Assembly (NCBI GenBank): GCA_943736015.1
Contig: OX031065.1
Location: forward strand, 255,501-319,500
Direction: 5' to 3'
Source of the DNA: Tridacna crocea
Taxonomy: Eukaryota > Mollusca > Bivalvia > Cardiida > Cardiidae
DNA: 64,000 nt
Shown: piece by piece, positions 21,401-28,582 of the stretch
How positions within the stretch are numbered: the first letter of the stretch is position 1
Layout of the letters: the number at the start of each line of letters is the position of its first letter
Made by a program: the position numbers and the translations under genes
Notes under the pieces: model-generated
Told to the model about the DNA's origin: nothing
What the model saw: only the letters and a program-made list of their open reading frames with translations
Databases searched by the model: none

Positions 21401-23064
21401 ATGGTTTCTACCCTGCTGGAAACGTGTTTCAGTTTTTGAGCTACACGTATTTTGTCATCTGCAAGTGCTTTCAATTGGACTGGTCTAAAGTTTTGTTGTT
21501 TGGTAAAGAGTTCAAGTGTCATCTACAAATGCTTTCAATTTGGACCAGTCTAGAATTTTGTAGTTTTGTAAAGAGTTAAGGATAGGGCAACCTAAATGAA
21601 ATCATGTAACATCACCTTTCATGGCTGAAAAAAAAAATAAAGATTTGGCTAAGACTTTGGTAATTTGTAATCCATCATCCAAAAGACAATATTCCCATGC
21701 AACTATTGTGGTTTACATGAGTCTTAGCCAATACGTCTGATTTCGGTGATGAAGGGCAGTATAACACAAATTCCATGAGTGTGCCGTATCCTTATGATTG
21801 CATCTTTCTATACTTTCAGTTTAACATCATTATACCAGTAACCTTCTTGATTGCTGTTCTGTTCTTACTGATTGTGCCACTATTTGCCGCCCCTTCTGAT
21901 ACTTTGATGGGACTACTTTTAGTCCTGACCGGATTACCTGTGTATTTCATTGGAGTACGCTGGAAAAATAAACCTGCGGCATTCAACAACTTTATGAGTA
22001 AGTTGAAAAATGTTTTTGCCATAAATATTATATGTTGCTCTTAACAAGACTTTGATTCTTTCTTTTATCACAATATTGGAGGGTATTTGGTAGCCTGTGA
22101 TATTTCTACTCCATCTTGCTGAACAAGAAATTGCTTCTTTTGCCACAATGTTTTCATTTTTGCCCAAGATTAAAGCTAAATTATCCAGCAATTTTAAGAA
22201 AATTTGGAGATACTGTCATAGCCCTAGCTTTGTTTGTGTTGCCTCTGTGGTATATAACTTTAGTATATTCATAATACCTTCATAATTATGAAAGATATAT
22301 ACTTAAAACTCAAACTGGTTGTGACTTATTAACCCCTTACCAAACAATCCCTGATTTTTACAACCCTCAGATAAAAACCTTTTGAAAACATCGTGGGAAA
22401 AGGAGAAAATGCTGTTTACCAGCATTTTCTCCTTTTCCCACAATGTTTTCTACCCTTCCCAAATCAAATTTCGATTTTTCAGTCACATTTATTTTGTCGT
22501 CTGCAAGTGCTCTCAGTTTGGTCCAGTCTAAAATTTTTTGTTTGTTAGAATTAATCTTTGGAAAAGCAAGGGTTATATTTTCATGAGTGGCAAAGCTGTG
22601 TGTGAAAATACAGCCTTTGCTTTTCACAAGATGAAAGAATCTTCGATTGTACTTTGAAACAAACATTATTTTTTTTATGCTTTTTATTTTAACCATTCTT
22701 TTTACGTCTAATTTGTGCTCGTCATGGAAATATGTATGTTTTTCAAGTGAAATAGATCTGTCCCATGTGGTTAGATGTGGACTAGCAGTAAAATGATGTC
22801 AATTGTGATGTAGACTAGGTCATGTAATGTGACACTCACAGCTAAGAATTCTTGCATGTTCTATACAAATCAGAGATATGTCAAAAATAGAAAGTTGTAA
22901 TATTCATCTGTGAATTATAACATTTAATGGTGATTACTAGGATTGTGATTCACAGTTAGATTTTTGTAAACATACTGAAAAATATATTGATGCTTTCTAT
23001 TACAGCGTCACTTACAATCTTTGGTCAGAAAACCTGTCTTTTGTTACCCGAAGGCTCAAAATAG
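9343..23064 (+). CDS. SLC7A5/SLC7A8-like: SLC7 L-type (LAT-like) amino-acid transporter light chain, last nine coding exons
   Basis: Exons 9343-9468, 13946-14054, 15668-15712, 17297-17420, 18193-18296, 18859-18955, 20042-20191, 21820-21997 and 23006-23064 join with consistent phases into 329 residues plus TAG. All introns begin GT and end AG. The product is a multi-pass plasma-membrane permease of the APC superfamily. LAT-type members exchange large neutral amino acids and pair with an SLC3A2-type heavy chain; that is family knowledge. Visible hallmarks are [16 protein letters not shown] (broken TM6 substrate site), [29 protein letters not shown] and [15 protein letters not shown]. Family members are about 500 residues, so TM1-3 and the heavy-chain cysteine lie upstream of position 1. 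A y+LAT or b0,+ subtype is less likely: TM6 and the C-terminal WKNKP block resemble LAT1/LAT2 best. Every intron carries hairpin MITEs. No AATAAA is seen between the stop and the repeat at 23250. Confidence 0.93.
9532..9971. mobile_element. Nested pair of hairpin MITEs
   Basis: The outer copy occupies 9532-9596 and 9847-9971. The inner copy, 9597-9846, sits at the internal TTAA of the outer arm (GATGACAAA|TTAA). The outer sequence resumes with CGTAACTCAAAAATTG. The inner copy itself carries an extra piece (AAGTTAACTGCTATCAC) at its palindrome centre. Confidence 0.85.
9968..10195. mobile_element. Hairpin MITE, full length
   Basis: It shares the TTAA at 9968 with the nested pair and ends GTATGGTAAAGGGTTAA. 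The palindrome has scattered mismatches (GGACAAAATGCTGGTTACC against AGAATTTCCTTG). Confidence 0.9.
10196..10723. other. SLC7 intron sequence, nothing firm recognised
   Basis: AT-rich. A remnant of a MITE right arm (CTGCAAATGCCCTTAATTTG) lies near 10218. The rest, including a 61-codon open frame at 10507, shows no splice-flanked coding signal. Confidence 0.5.
10724..10940. mobile_element. Hairpin MITE with shortened palindrome
   Basis: The left arm is intact to GCTGGTAATC; the right arm restarts at TTTTCTAACAATG. About 15 bases around the core are missing. Confidence 0.85.
11042..11448. mobile_element. Two hairpin MITEs: one decayed, one without right palindrome arm
   Basis: The decayed copy, 11042-11258, contains a short (TCATTTTTTTTTCAAAAAATG-like) tandem repeat at 11160-11212. 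The second copy, 11255-11448, passes from GCTGGTAACC directly into CTTCACAAAACAA, so the right arm is deleted exactly at the palindrome centre. Confidence 0.8.
11528..11611. mobile_element. Hairpin MITE, right half only
   Basis: From GCAGCTTTTTCTCC through CCCACAATTTTTTC to GTTTGGAAAAGGGTTGA. Confidence 0.75.
11655..12014. mobile_element. Hairpin MITE remnant split by F5 element
   Basis: The left part (TTAACCCTTTTACTACAACA to AGACAGAAATCATCATAAT) and right part (TTGTTGTCTGCGTTTATTTT to TTACAGAGTTAA) flank the 166-bp F5 fragment. Confidence 0.7.
11778..11943 (+). mobile_element. F5: short pearl/HINE-like element
   Basis: The 5' hairpin has arms TACCCCCG...CAGGGGTA around CAAAACAAATGTTTT. CTGTCTGTCC and GTCTGTCTGTG microsatellite-like sequence follows, and the 3' end is GACAGCTCTAGTT. 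It keeps the plan of F2-F4 without a tandem array. Confidence 0.65.
12310..12927. mobile_element. Chain of three hairpin MITEs
   Basis: Copies 12310-12517, 12514-12702 and 12699-12927 overlap by a shared TTAA. The third is close to perfect: CCCTTTCCCAAATGAC against GTTTGGGAAAGGG at the ends, with an uninterrupted palindrome around GGTTACC at about 12836. The middle copy has lost part of the left palindrome arm. Confidence 0.92.
13253..13400. mobile_element. Hairpin MITE truncated at palindrome centre by SINE
   Basis: The left half runs to GCTGGTTACCAGAAC, where SINE-like sequence begins. No right half is seen after the SINE. Confidence 0.75.
13401..13590 (+). mobile_element. tRNA-derived SINE, partial
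   Basis: The body GGTTATGTGGGAAAGCAGCT and ATTGAATGGAGTACTGGTAA match the 745 copy. The tRNA-like head is mostly missing. Confidence 0.75.
13617..13836. mobile_element. Hairpin MITE with trimmed palindrome core, before SLC7 exon b
   Basis: The core reads AAATGCTGCATTTT, so the GGTTACC centre is lost but the arms still pair. It ends GTTTGGTAAAGGGTTAA, 110 bases upstream of the exon b acceptor. Confidence 0.88.
13946..14054 (+). CDS. SLC7 exon b (TM6, substrate-site segment)
   Basis: The acceptor is TTTTTCAG and the donor GTAAGT. The exon completes a Gly codon from exon a and encodes an extracellular-loop segment ([11 protein letters not shown]), then [25 protein letters not shown] is the unwound part of TM6 that contacts substrate; LAT1/LAT2 have FAYGGW at this place. 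The TGG codon is split after TG. Confidence 0.92.
14067..14247. mobile_element. Decayed hairpin MITE after SLC7 exon b
   Basis: TTAAATCTTTACCCAGCAAC at the left, GTTGTCTACATATGTTTTGG and GTTAAAGAGTTAA at the right. The palindrome is gone. Confidence 0.6.
14248..14696. other. SLC7 intron, nothing firm recognised
   Basis: Apart from possible MITE palindrome debris (CCTTCTACCACAATGTTTCC, 14269), no repeat or exon is identified. Confidence 0.5.
14697..14927. mobile_element. Hairpin MITE, full length
   Basis: TTAA on both sides. The palindrome is almost perfect, with one extra A in the left arm (GGAGAAAAATGCTGG). Confidence 0.93.
15172..15387 (+). mobile_element. SINE-like element, second family
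   Basis: The head CATGGTGGTTAAGTATACAG is followed by CTCAAGGTTAGAGC (B-box-like) and a body with TTTGGCAAGACACTTCCGAG. The end GTTGAAAGTGGCATAAAA is shared with the 35.4 kb copy. Confidence 0.6.
15388..15566. mobile_element. Hairpin MITE, short form
   Basis: CCCATTACCAAACAATCC at the left, perfect central palindrome at 15450-15510, GTGTGGTAAAGGGTTGA at the right. One outer arm is missing, giving about 179 bp, and it ends about 100 bases before SLC7 exon c. Confidence 0.88.
15668..15712 (+). CDS. SLC7 exon c (TEEL segment, 45-bp exon)
   Basis: This very short exon completes the Trp codon and encodes [14 protein letters not shown], ending inside an Arg codon (AG). The acceptor is TTTTTCAG and the donor GTAAGT. 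It is too short to be found without its neighbours, but both phases match them exactly. Confidence 0.9.
15810..16026. mobile_element. Hairpin MITE, full length
   Basis: CCCTTTATCACATGGC at the left and GTGTGGTAATGGGATGA at the right. The palindrome core is GGTTGCC. Confidence 0.9.
16126..16370. mobile_element. Long-TIR MITE (dreissenid-type), copy 1
   Basis: It begins ATATGGCTTGCAACACGC, then GGGGCATTCGGACATTTGCG, and ends with the inverted form CAAATGTCCGAATACCCC...GCTGCAAGCCATG. The TIRs are about 45 bp, with a second inverted pair inside (GCAGGCTAATCCGA, GGATTAGCCTGAG). Confidence 0.85.
16436..16540 (+). mobile_element. SINE head fragment
   Basis: GGTCAGTGGTTTGATTCCTG resembles a B box and GATTGTCATTGCCACAGCAT matches the SINE body near 850. 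It is short and decayed. Confidence 0.5.
16578..16804. mobile_element. Hairpin MITE, full length
   Basis: 227 bp, TTAA on both sides. The palindrome core is GGTTATC and one base is lost in the left arm (TTGTTGGAAAGGAG). Confidence 0.92.
16989..17192. mobile_element. Hairpin MITE with palindrome collapsed
   Basis: The outer arms and TTAA ends are present. The centre reads ACATTGTGGAAATTTTTGC, so most of the left arm and the core are deleted. It ends 104 bases before SLC7 exon d. Confidence 0.85.
17297..17420 (+). CDS. SLC7 exon d (RNLPRAI and TM7)
   Basis: The exon completes the split Arg and encodes [20 protein letters not shown], then [28 protein letters not shown] is a signature at the start of TM7, and the SNAVAV block precedes TM8. 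The acceptor is ATATTTCAG and the donor GTAAGT, leaving in phase 0. A hairpin MITE starts 46 bases after the donor. Confidence 0.93.
17466..17625. mobile_element. Hairpin MITE, left arm deleted
   Basis: TTAACTCTTTCCCAAATGAC at the left, then directly GTTACTAGCATTTTCTCC and the right half to GTGTGGTAATGGATTAA. Confidence 0.85.
17800..18082 (+). mobile_element. SINE-like element between SLC7 exons d and e
   Basis: The head GCCAGGTAGCTCATGACTAG with GGAAAGTTTGATACCCTGT resembles A and B boxes. The end AAAATGGCATTAAACTCCAA is typical of SINE tails. Confidence 0.6.
18193..18296 (+). CDS. SLC7 exon e (TM8)
   Basis: The acceptor is CAATTTCAG and the donor GTAGGA, which is slightly weak. The exon encodes [20 protein letters not shown] followed by [14 protein letters not shown] and ends inside an Arg codon. 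STFGGVNG is the near-invariant TM8 block of LAT-type transporters. Confidence 0.93.
18404..18529. repeat. 63-bp tandem duplication
   Basis: Two adjacent copies of a unit starting CTCTCATGGCCCTTGTGTCA appear identical, in the intron after exon e. Confidence 0.93.
18617..18685. mobile_element. Hairpin MITE, right-end fragment
   Basis: AAATGCTGGTCACAATGTTT joins the left palindrome arm to the right arm across a deletion. It ends GTGGTACAGGGTTAA. Confidence 0.75.
18859..18955 (+). CDS. SLC7 exon f (RLFFVGAR loop, start of TM9)
   Basis: The acceptor is AATTCCAG and the donor GTATAA, the weakest donor of the gene. The exon completes Arg and encodes [20 protein letters not shown], then [12 protein letters not shown]. 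This matches the cytoplasmic loop and the start of TM9 in SLC7A5/A8-like proteins. Confidence 0.92.
19019..19168. mobile_element. Hairpin MITE, partial
   Basis: The palindrome is recognisable (GGAAAAGGAGAAAATGCTG, then GATAGCC core). The right end decays to GGTAAGGAGCTAA; the left outer arm is mostly absent. Confidence 0.75.
19390..19665. mobile_element. Long-TIR MITE (dreissenid-type), copy 2, best preserved
   Basis: ATATGGCTTGCAACACGCGA at the left and TTTTCGCGTGTTGCACTCCA at the right. The TIR of about 48 bp includes GGCATTCGGACATTTGCG/CGCAAATGTCCGAATGC, and inner pairs CGCACAGGCTAATCC/GGATTAGCCTGCGC could form a multi-stem fold. No transposase is encoded. Confidence 0.9.
19877..20020. 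repeat. Degenerate ~30-bp minisatellite before SLC7 exon g
   Basis: TTTTGATATTACATCAAGG and variants with GGAGATGATTTATTTT recur about four times and stop about 20 bases before the exon g acceptor. Confidence 0.7.
20042..20191 (+). CDS. SLC7 exon g (TM9-TM10)
   Basis: The acceptor is ATTTCTTTCAG and the donor GTAGGG. Fifty complete codons start [20 protein letters not shown] and end [12 protein letters not shown]. The R-P-I-K motif marks the TM10-TM11 loop of LAT-type carriers. A degenerate 30-bp minisatellite lies immediately upstream. Confidence 0.93.
20247..20400. repeat. Dispersed repeat, copy 1 (partner at 26.94 kb)
   Basis: ATTTACCAACCATTC, TGTAAATTTAAAAGTAACA and GCTAAACCATTTAGTTTAAC match 26939-27200 with substitutions. 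The class is unknown. Confidence 0.6.
20556..21513. mobile_element. Cluster of hairpin MITEs with a ~130-bp tandem duplication
   Basis: The copies are 20556-20781 (core GCTAGTAACTAGC, a mirrored variant), 20777-21007, and a compound copy from 21004. In the compound copy the segment TCTTGTCGAAAAAGGAGAAA...CCAAACAATACCTGG is present twice (about 21057-21185 and 21186-21314) before the final arm ends at 21513 (GTTTGGTAAAGAGTT). Confidence 0.88.
21514..21580. mobile_element. Hairpin MITE, right-arm fragment
   Basis: AAATGCTTTCAATTTGGACC then AGTTTTGTAAAGAGTTAA duplicates the arm that ends at 21513. Confidence 0.75.
21820..21997 (+). CDS. SLC7 exon h (TM11-TM12)
   Basis: The acceptor is CTTTCAG and the donor GTAAGT. 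The exon encodes [20 protein letters not shown], a short loop, then [19 protein letters not shown] and [11 protein letters not shown]. These are the last two membrane spans, and [15 protein letters not shown] closely resembles the LAT1 end. It leaves one base of a split codon. Confidence 0.93.
22329..22554. mobile_element. Hairpin MITE, full length, last SLC7 intron
   Basis: TTAACCCCTTACCAAACAAT at the left and a nearly perfect palindrome (core GTTTACC). The right TIR is decayed to TTTGTTAGAATTAA. Confidence 0.9.
22555..23005. other. Rest of last SLC7 intron
   Basis: AT-rich, nothing recognised apart from the acceptor tract before 23006. Confidence 0.5.
23006..23064 (+). CDS. SLC7 terminal coding exon (cytoplasmic tail and stop)
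   Basis: The acceptor is CTATTACAG. In the phase dictated by exon h it encodes [19 protein letters not shown] and stops at TAG 23062-23064. This resembles the short tail of LAT-type transporters (Q-K-x-C near the end). In another frame the ORF stays open to 23209 with an acidic sequence (see findings), so the natural C-terminus may differ. Confidence 0.85.
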
Positions 23065-23249
23065 ACACCCGTATCCACCCAAACATGGCTCTTTACGATC
23101 AACGATCATGGAGAAAAAAAATGATGACACAAATGATGATGATTTTGAGAATGGTGATGAAAAAACTGATGATGTTTATGTCAACTTTCATGAAAAGGAA
23201 AGTAATTGACAGATGATATATACATCAAGAATTCTCTATAATGCTCAAC

Positions 23250-24845
23250 TTTTTATGCTCCCCGAAGGGCGAGCATATAGTCGCCGCTTCATCTGTCCGT
23301 CCGTCTGTCCGTCCGTCCGTCCGTCCGAAGCGATTTCTCCACAACCCCTGGACCAAATTAGATAAAACTTCATATATGAACTTTTTGAAGTAAGGCGCCG
23401 ACGTATCTTTCCCGGATTTTCAATTTGACCCCGTGTCATGGAAAAAAGGGGCTTAATGCAAAATTGCAATTTTTGCCAATATCTCATTCAGTTTTCGTCA
23501 GAATATCATGAGACTTCATGGTTATATTGTTTAAGGAAAGTTTTAGCATGTGCCCTTGCTATTTTTAATCTTGGCGTTTTTTAAGTTGACGTTCTGTCAT
23601 GGAAAAAGGGGGTTTCTTGCAAAATTCCAATTTTTACTCTATATTTCATTCAGTTTTGCTCAAAATTTCATTAAACTTCATGGTTATATTGTTTTTTCAA
23701 AGTTTCACCATGTGCTCTTCTTTCTTTATGTGTTTTTCAATTTGACTCTCTGTCATGGAAACAGGGGGTTTCTTGTAAAATGACAAGGAAAAAGGGGCCT
23801 GGAAAAAAGGGGCTTAATGCAAAATTGCAATTTTTGCCAATATCTCATTTAGTTTTTGTCAGAATATCATGAAACTTCATGGTTATATTGTTTATGGAAA
23901 GGTTTAGCATGTGCCCTTGCTATTTTTAATCTGGGCGTTTTTTAAGTTGACATTCTGTCATGGAAAAAGGGGGTTTCTTGCTAAATTCCAATTTTTACTA
24001 ATGTTTCATTCAGTTTTGCTCAAAATTTCATTAAACTTCATGGTTATATTGTTTTTTCAAAGTTTCACCATGTGCTCTTGTTTCTTTATCTATGTGTTTT
24101 TCAATTTGACTCTCTGTCATGGAAACAGGGGGTTTCTTGTAAAATGACAAGGAAAAAGGGGCCCTAATGCAAAATTTCAATTTTTACTAATATCTTGTTC
24201 AGTTTTTGTCAAAATTTCATGAAATTTCATGGTTATATCTTGTTTTACAAGTTTCAACATGTGCCCTTTGTTGTTTTTTTTTTCAATCTATGAATTACAA
24301 ATGCACAAATACGTCTTTCCTGGTTTCTCAAGTTGAGGTTGCATCACGGAAAAAGGCGACTTCATGGAAAAAATTGTTCTTCTCTTGTATCTCCTTTATC
24401 GGTGCTCAAAACTTTGTGAAATTTCACATCTGTACTTGTTGGAATGTTTCCTGTTTCTCAATTTCAGGCTGCGTCTCGGAAAAAGGGGGCTTCATGTAAA
24501 AAATTGTTGTATGTAATATTTACTACATGACTACTCAAAATTTTATGAAATTTCGAATTTTGAAGTATTATTCAAAAATGCCACAAACCACACACCCATT
24601 GTATTTATTTCAATGATGCAATATTGTCTGATGAGAAAAGGGAGCTTAAAGGGGGCTTATTGGGCTTACTGTCCTCTACAAGTTTGTGTTACCTATCTCT
24701 AAGATAGTAATTGCCTTTTCACTTAAAATTTTTGGGGGCATGAACTGGTTCTTTTAGGATAAAAGAAGTGAATTTATATCAATTTCATATATTTTATGAC
24801 AAGCACTTGTTCGGGGAGCATAACCCGTCTTTGACGGCTCTTGTT
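23250..24845 (+). mobile_element. F3 pearl/HINE-like element with 361-bp tandem unit
   Basis: The start TTTTTATGCTCCCCGAAGGG is a hairpin with GCGAGCATATAG, followed by a (CCGT)n microsatellite at 23296-23328. Two 361-bp units follow (23436-24160; marker CATGGAAAAAGGGGGTTTCT), then more diverged units marked GGAAAAAGG. The subterminal inverted repeat TTCGGGGAGCAT mirrors the 5' ATGCTCCCCGAA. The 3' end is GACGGCTCTTGTT. It starts 186 bases after the SLC7 stop codon. Confidence 0.88.
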
Positions 24846-24858
24846 AATTTCAGGGCTA

Positions 24859-25080
24859 GTTATCCCATGACCACACAATCTCAGCTTTTGATGACCCTGA
24901 GAAAGAAGCTCTTAGAAAGCATTGTGGGAAAAGGAGAAAATGCTGGTAATTTCTCCTTTTCCCACAATTTTTTCTATCCTTCACAAAACAATTGTCAAAT
25001 TTTCATTCGCTTTTATTCTGTTGTCTGCAAATGCTTTCGATTTGAACAAGCCTAAAATATTGTCATTTGGCAATGAGTTA
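24859..25080. mobile_element. Hairpin MITE, core shortened
   Basis: AGTTATCCCATGACCACACA at the left. The centre passes from GCTGGTAA into TTTCTCC, losing the CCAGCA half. It ends GGCAATGAGTTA. Confidence 0.88.
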
Positions 25081-25301
25081 TTTAATTGGTTGAGATTTTT
25101 TTTCTAACAGTCAATCAAATGGGCTTGTCTTGATGTTTTGAATTTGAAAGTTGACTTTAGAAGGGTATGTATAGAGCTTTTCTGTTGTACATCTGACAGA
25201 ATTTCAACTGAAATCTTTTACAGATATATGCCTGCTATACTACTTCAAATAATAATAAGCTATGCTCTGGAAAAAGGGGTTTAAGTGTAGTACCTGATAT
25301 A

Positions 25302-25530
25302 TTACTTCTTTACCACACAATCCTGACTTTTAACGCCCCGGAGAAAGAAGCCTTTTGAAAACATGGTAGGAAAAGGAGAAAATGCTGGTAACCAGCATTT
25401 TCTCCTTTTCCCACCATGTTTTCTACCCTTTCCAAAACAAATTTCAATTTTTGAGCCACTTTTATTTTGCCGTCTGCAAATGCTTTCAATTTGGACAAGT
25501 CTGTAATTTTGTCGTTTGTTAAACAGTTAA
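25302..25530. mobile_element. Hairpin MITE, full length
   Basis: The palindrome has a covarying change (ACATGGTAGG with CCCACCATGT) and core GGTAACC. It ends GTTAAACAGTTAA. Confidence 0.9.
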
Positions 25531-25849
25531 AGCAGCATTATATGTTGCAAGTCGTCCCGTAAGAATGGATCCATTAAAATCAATTTCGTCTTACAACTGA
25601 CTAAATCATGTTGTCCTTCAACATACATAGAATTTACCATTAGCAAAAATTGATGATCAATGTCAGACTGCAGGCTGTAATGAGTCGATACGTTTTGCAT
25701 GTGCATAAAACACCATTTTTCAGAGCATGGCGCAAAAATGTTGACAAAAACTGTTCACTTTGCAGGGAATCTTTTATAAACTAGTCTTTCAACATTTTAC
25801 CCTCATTTGTATAACCATTGGTCAGTATTGTCAGTTGATTTTAGGGAAA
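25531..25849. repeat. Remnant of a low-copy dispersed repeat
   Basis: GAATGGATCCATTAAAATC and CAACTGACTAAATCATG resemble sequence at 16840-16930 and 55685-55750. No coding signal. Confidence 0.4.
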
Positions 25850-26434
25850 TTAACTTTTTACCACACTGTCCAAAGTTTTAATGACTCTGAGAAAGAAGCT
25901 TTCAGAAAATTTTGTGGTAAAAAAGAGAAAATGCCTGTAACTAGCATTTTCTCTTTTTCCTACAGTTTTCTACCCCGTCAAAGACAAAAACATCATTTAA
26001 ATTGTTGTTGACAAATGCTTTGAAGTTTGACAAGTGTTTGACTTTGTCGTAAAGAAATAATCTTTTACCAAACATTTCTGAGTATTCGCCAGCCTGAGAA
26101 CATTATTACCACAGTGTTTTGTATCCTTTAACATGAATCTTATCATTTTGGCTACTTTCATTTATTTATTTATTTGTCTGCAAATGCTCTCAATTTAGAT
26201 ATTGTAAGTCTAAAATTCTGAACATTAGCTCATCCAAACTCGAAGCATATGTAGACGACAAATCAGATGTGGTTCAAATGAATTGTAAGTTGAAGGTCAG
26301 AAAACCTTGTGGGAAAAGGAAAAAATGCTGGTTCCCAGCGCTTCTTACAAGCATTTTCTTCTTTTCCCGCAATGTCTTCAAACAGTATCTTTTTCAGAGG
26401 TGTTTATACTCTGAATTGTGTGGCAAAGGGCTAA
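25850..26434. mobile_element. Three hairpin MITE copies, decayed
   Basis: The copies are 25850-26059 (core CCTGTAACTAGC), 26062-26222 (palindrome reduced to TTACCACAGTGTTTTGTA) and 26226-26434 (GCTGGTTCCCAGC plus an extra CTTCTTACAAGC stem). All keep outer-arm motifs such as TCTGCAAATGCT or AAGCATATGTAGACGAC. Confidence 0.75.
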
Positions 26435-26717
26435 AGCCAGCGTAGAGAATGATTTTTATTGGTGCCTAGCTGTCAATTTGACCAGTGTTATACAATTTGT
26501 TGCTACCGAAATGAACTGACCTCAAATATTGCAGAGTTTTATGAAAACATTGTAACAGATGGGTATTACACTATTTTTCTAGTAGTTTCTACTTATTTTA
26601 CTACATATTTTTGTTGGTTTTATTATAACCTCAGTTGCATCAAAGCATCAAAATATGTTTTAACAGTTATCATACCACTGTCAGGACAACATTATCATAA
26701 GAAATACATTCCCTCTT

Positions 26718-26936
26718 TTAACCCTTTACCAGACAACAAAATTTTAAGCCTTTTCAAATTGAAAACATTTGCAGACGACAATTTCAGTATGGCTCAATTG
26801 GTACAACTGTTTATTGATAGGATAGAAAACATCGTGGGAAAAGGAGAAAATGCTGGTTACCAGCATTTTCTCCTTTTCCCACAATGTTTTTAAAAGGCTT
26901 GTTTCGAAGGGTTGTCATTGTGTGGTGAAGGGTTAA
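26718..26936. mobile_element. Hairpin MITE, intact
   Basis: TTAACCCTTTACCAGACAAC to GTGTGGTGAAGGGTTAA. The palindrome around GGTTACC is complete, including ACATCGTGGG/CCCACAATGT with one mismatch. Confidence 0.94.
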
Positions 26937-26938
26937 TC

Positions 26939-27200
26939 AAGGTCCTTATTTACCATCCTTGCTGAAAAGCATTCTTGTTTTGATTTTCAAGAATTTTCTA
27001 AATTTGAAAGTAACACGACCTCTTATTGATAAATTGTTTGGTTTAGTCCATTGCTAAACCATTTGGGTTAGCCAGTCAGAAGATGTGTTATTTCTAAATC
27101 TAGAATTGAGTTTCATATTTGAAAGAAACACAACCTCTGATTGGCTCAACCAAATTTTAGCCTATCAGAAGTTGTGTTACTTTCTATATCTACAAATAGA
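26939..27200. repeat. Dispersed repeat, copy 2, with internal inverted pair
   Basis: It matches 20247-20400. It also holds an inverted pair: GAAAGTAACACGACCTC and GAAGTTGTGTTACTTTC. Confidence 0.6.
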
Positions 27201-27278
27201 CTTACAATCATGTCAAGGCATCTGATCACTGTACTGTTTATTTGTTTTGAATTTTTTTATGTTACTTCCAAAAGCTTA

Positions 27279-27400
27279 ACCTGCCATGTGTTTGCTGGGT
27301 TTCATCTGTACCAGGCCAAGGTACTAATGTGTCTTGCCAAAGGACACCAGTATGGATTGAACCTGGAACCTTAAGATTACCTATCGCAAGCCTTCACCAT
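27279..27400 (-). mobile_element. SINE-like fragment, minus strand
   Basis: GTGTCTTGCCAAAGGAC and GGATTGAACCTGGAACC are the reverse of the B-box and body motifs of the 15.2 kb element. Confidence 0.5.
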
Positions 27401-27544
27401 TGATTTGTCTCCAGCCTCTACATTTATCACACCTGTACCACTGAGCCATTTATGACCTCTTCAACATTTATCATACAACCTCAATTTTCAATGCAATATA
27501 TCCATTACAAATTTTCTTATCCTGCACATGCTTCAGATGAGTAC

Positions 27545-27642
27545 TAGTATTATGTGACATCATATGTGACATTATGTGACATCATATGTGACATTATGTG
27601 ACATTATGTGATATCATATGTGACGTCATATGTGACATCATT
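27545..27642. repeat. TGTGACATCATA minisatellite
   Basis: ATGTGACATCAT and ATGTGACATTAT alternate about eight times. One unit contains TGACGTCA. Confidence 0.9.
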
Positions 27643-27900
27643 TTATACTTCTCTCATGGAAGTGAATTGGGTTTTATTTATGGAAATAACCATTAGATAC
27701 AGTATGTGGTTTTTACATATTCTTATGTATAATTTGTGAAATATCATTTAGTAACAAAAAGGAATCTAACATTTATTGGCTTTTGAGATAACATTTTCTT
27801 TGACTGGTTTAATAAAATTTTATCTCAGATGTCAACAATGTTTCCAAAAATATTTACAACATGACAAAAGAATAATTTGTGTGCAGGGAAGTAATGGGTC

Positions 27901-28582
27901 AATAACTCTTTACCATACAACAAAAATATGGACTTGTCCAAATTGGAAGCAATTGCAGATGACAATTTAGATGTGGCTCAGATAATGGAATTTGCCATGG
28001 AAAAGGATAGAAAATATTGAGGGAAAAGGAGAAAATGCTGGTTACCAGCATTTTTTCCTTTTCCTACAAAGTTTTCAAAATTTTTCTCCCTCAGGGTCGT
28101 TTGAACTCAGAATTATATAGTAACGGGTCAACCATCTTCAATCACAATTCTGAGATTCAAAGACGCTGAAAAAGATACCTTTTGAAAACACTGTGGGAAA
28201 AGGAGAAAATGCTATATACTAGCTTTTTTGGCTTTTTTCCACAATATCTCCAAGCCTTTCAAGAAATAAAATCTATCACTTTGGCCACGTTTATTTTGTC
28301 TTATCTGCAAATACTTTCAATTTGGACAAGTCTAAAGTTCTGACATGCGGGAAAGTTTAACCCTCTCCCAAACAAGCCCTTGTTTTTACGTGTCTGCAGT
28401 TCGTCTTTTGAAAACACTGTGGAAAAAGGAGAAATTGCTCGTAACGAGCAATTTCTCCTTTTCCGACAATTTTTTCTACCCTTTTAGAGAACTTTCTGCG
28501 ATTTTTATCAAATTTGAAATTGTGGTCTGCAAACTCCATGAGTTTGGAAGAGTCTAAAATTTATCGTTTGGGAAAGGGTTAA
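27901..28582. mobile_element. Chain of three hairpin MITEs ending in a GCTCG-subfamily copy
   Basis: The copies are 27901-28131, 28130-28360 and 28357-28582. The last has ends CCCTCTCCCAAAC/GTTTGGGAAAGGG, outer arm AAGCCCTTGTTTTTACGTGT and core ATTGCTCGTAACGAGCAAT. The middle copy has a ragged core (GCTATATACTAGC). Confidence 0.9.

Noticed and set aside
23550-24499. Phe/Leu-rich ORFs resembling membrane proteins
   Set aside because: They repeat at 361 bp as part of the F3 array; the hydrophobicity comes from T-rich DNA.
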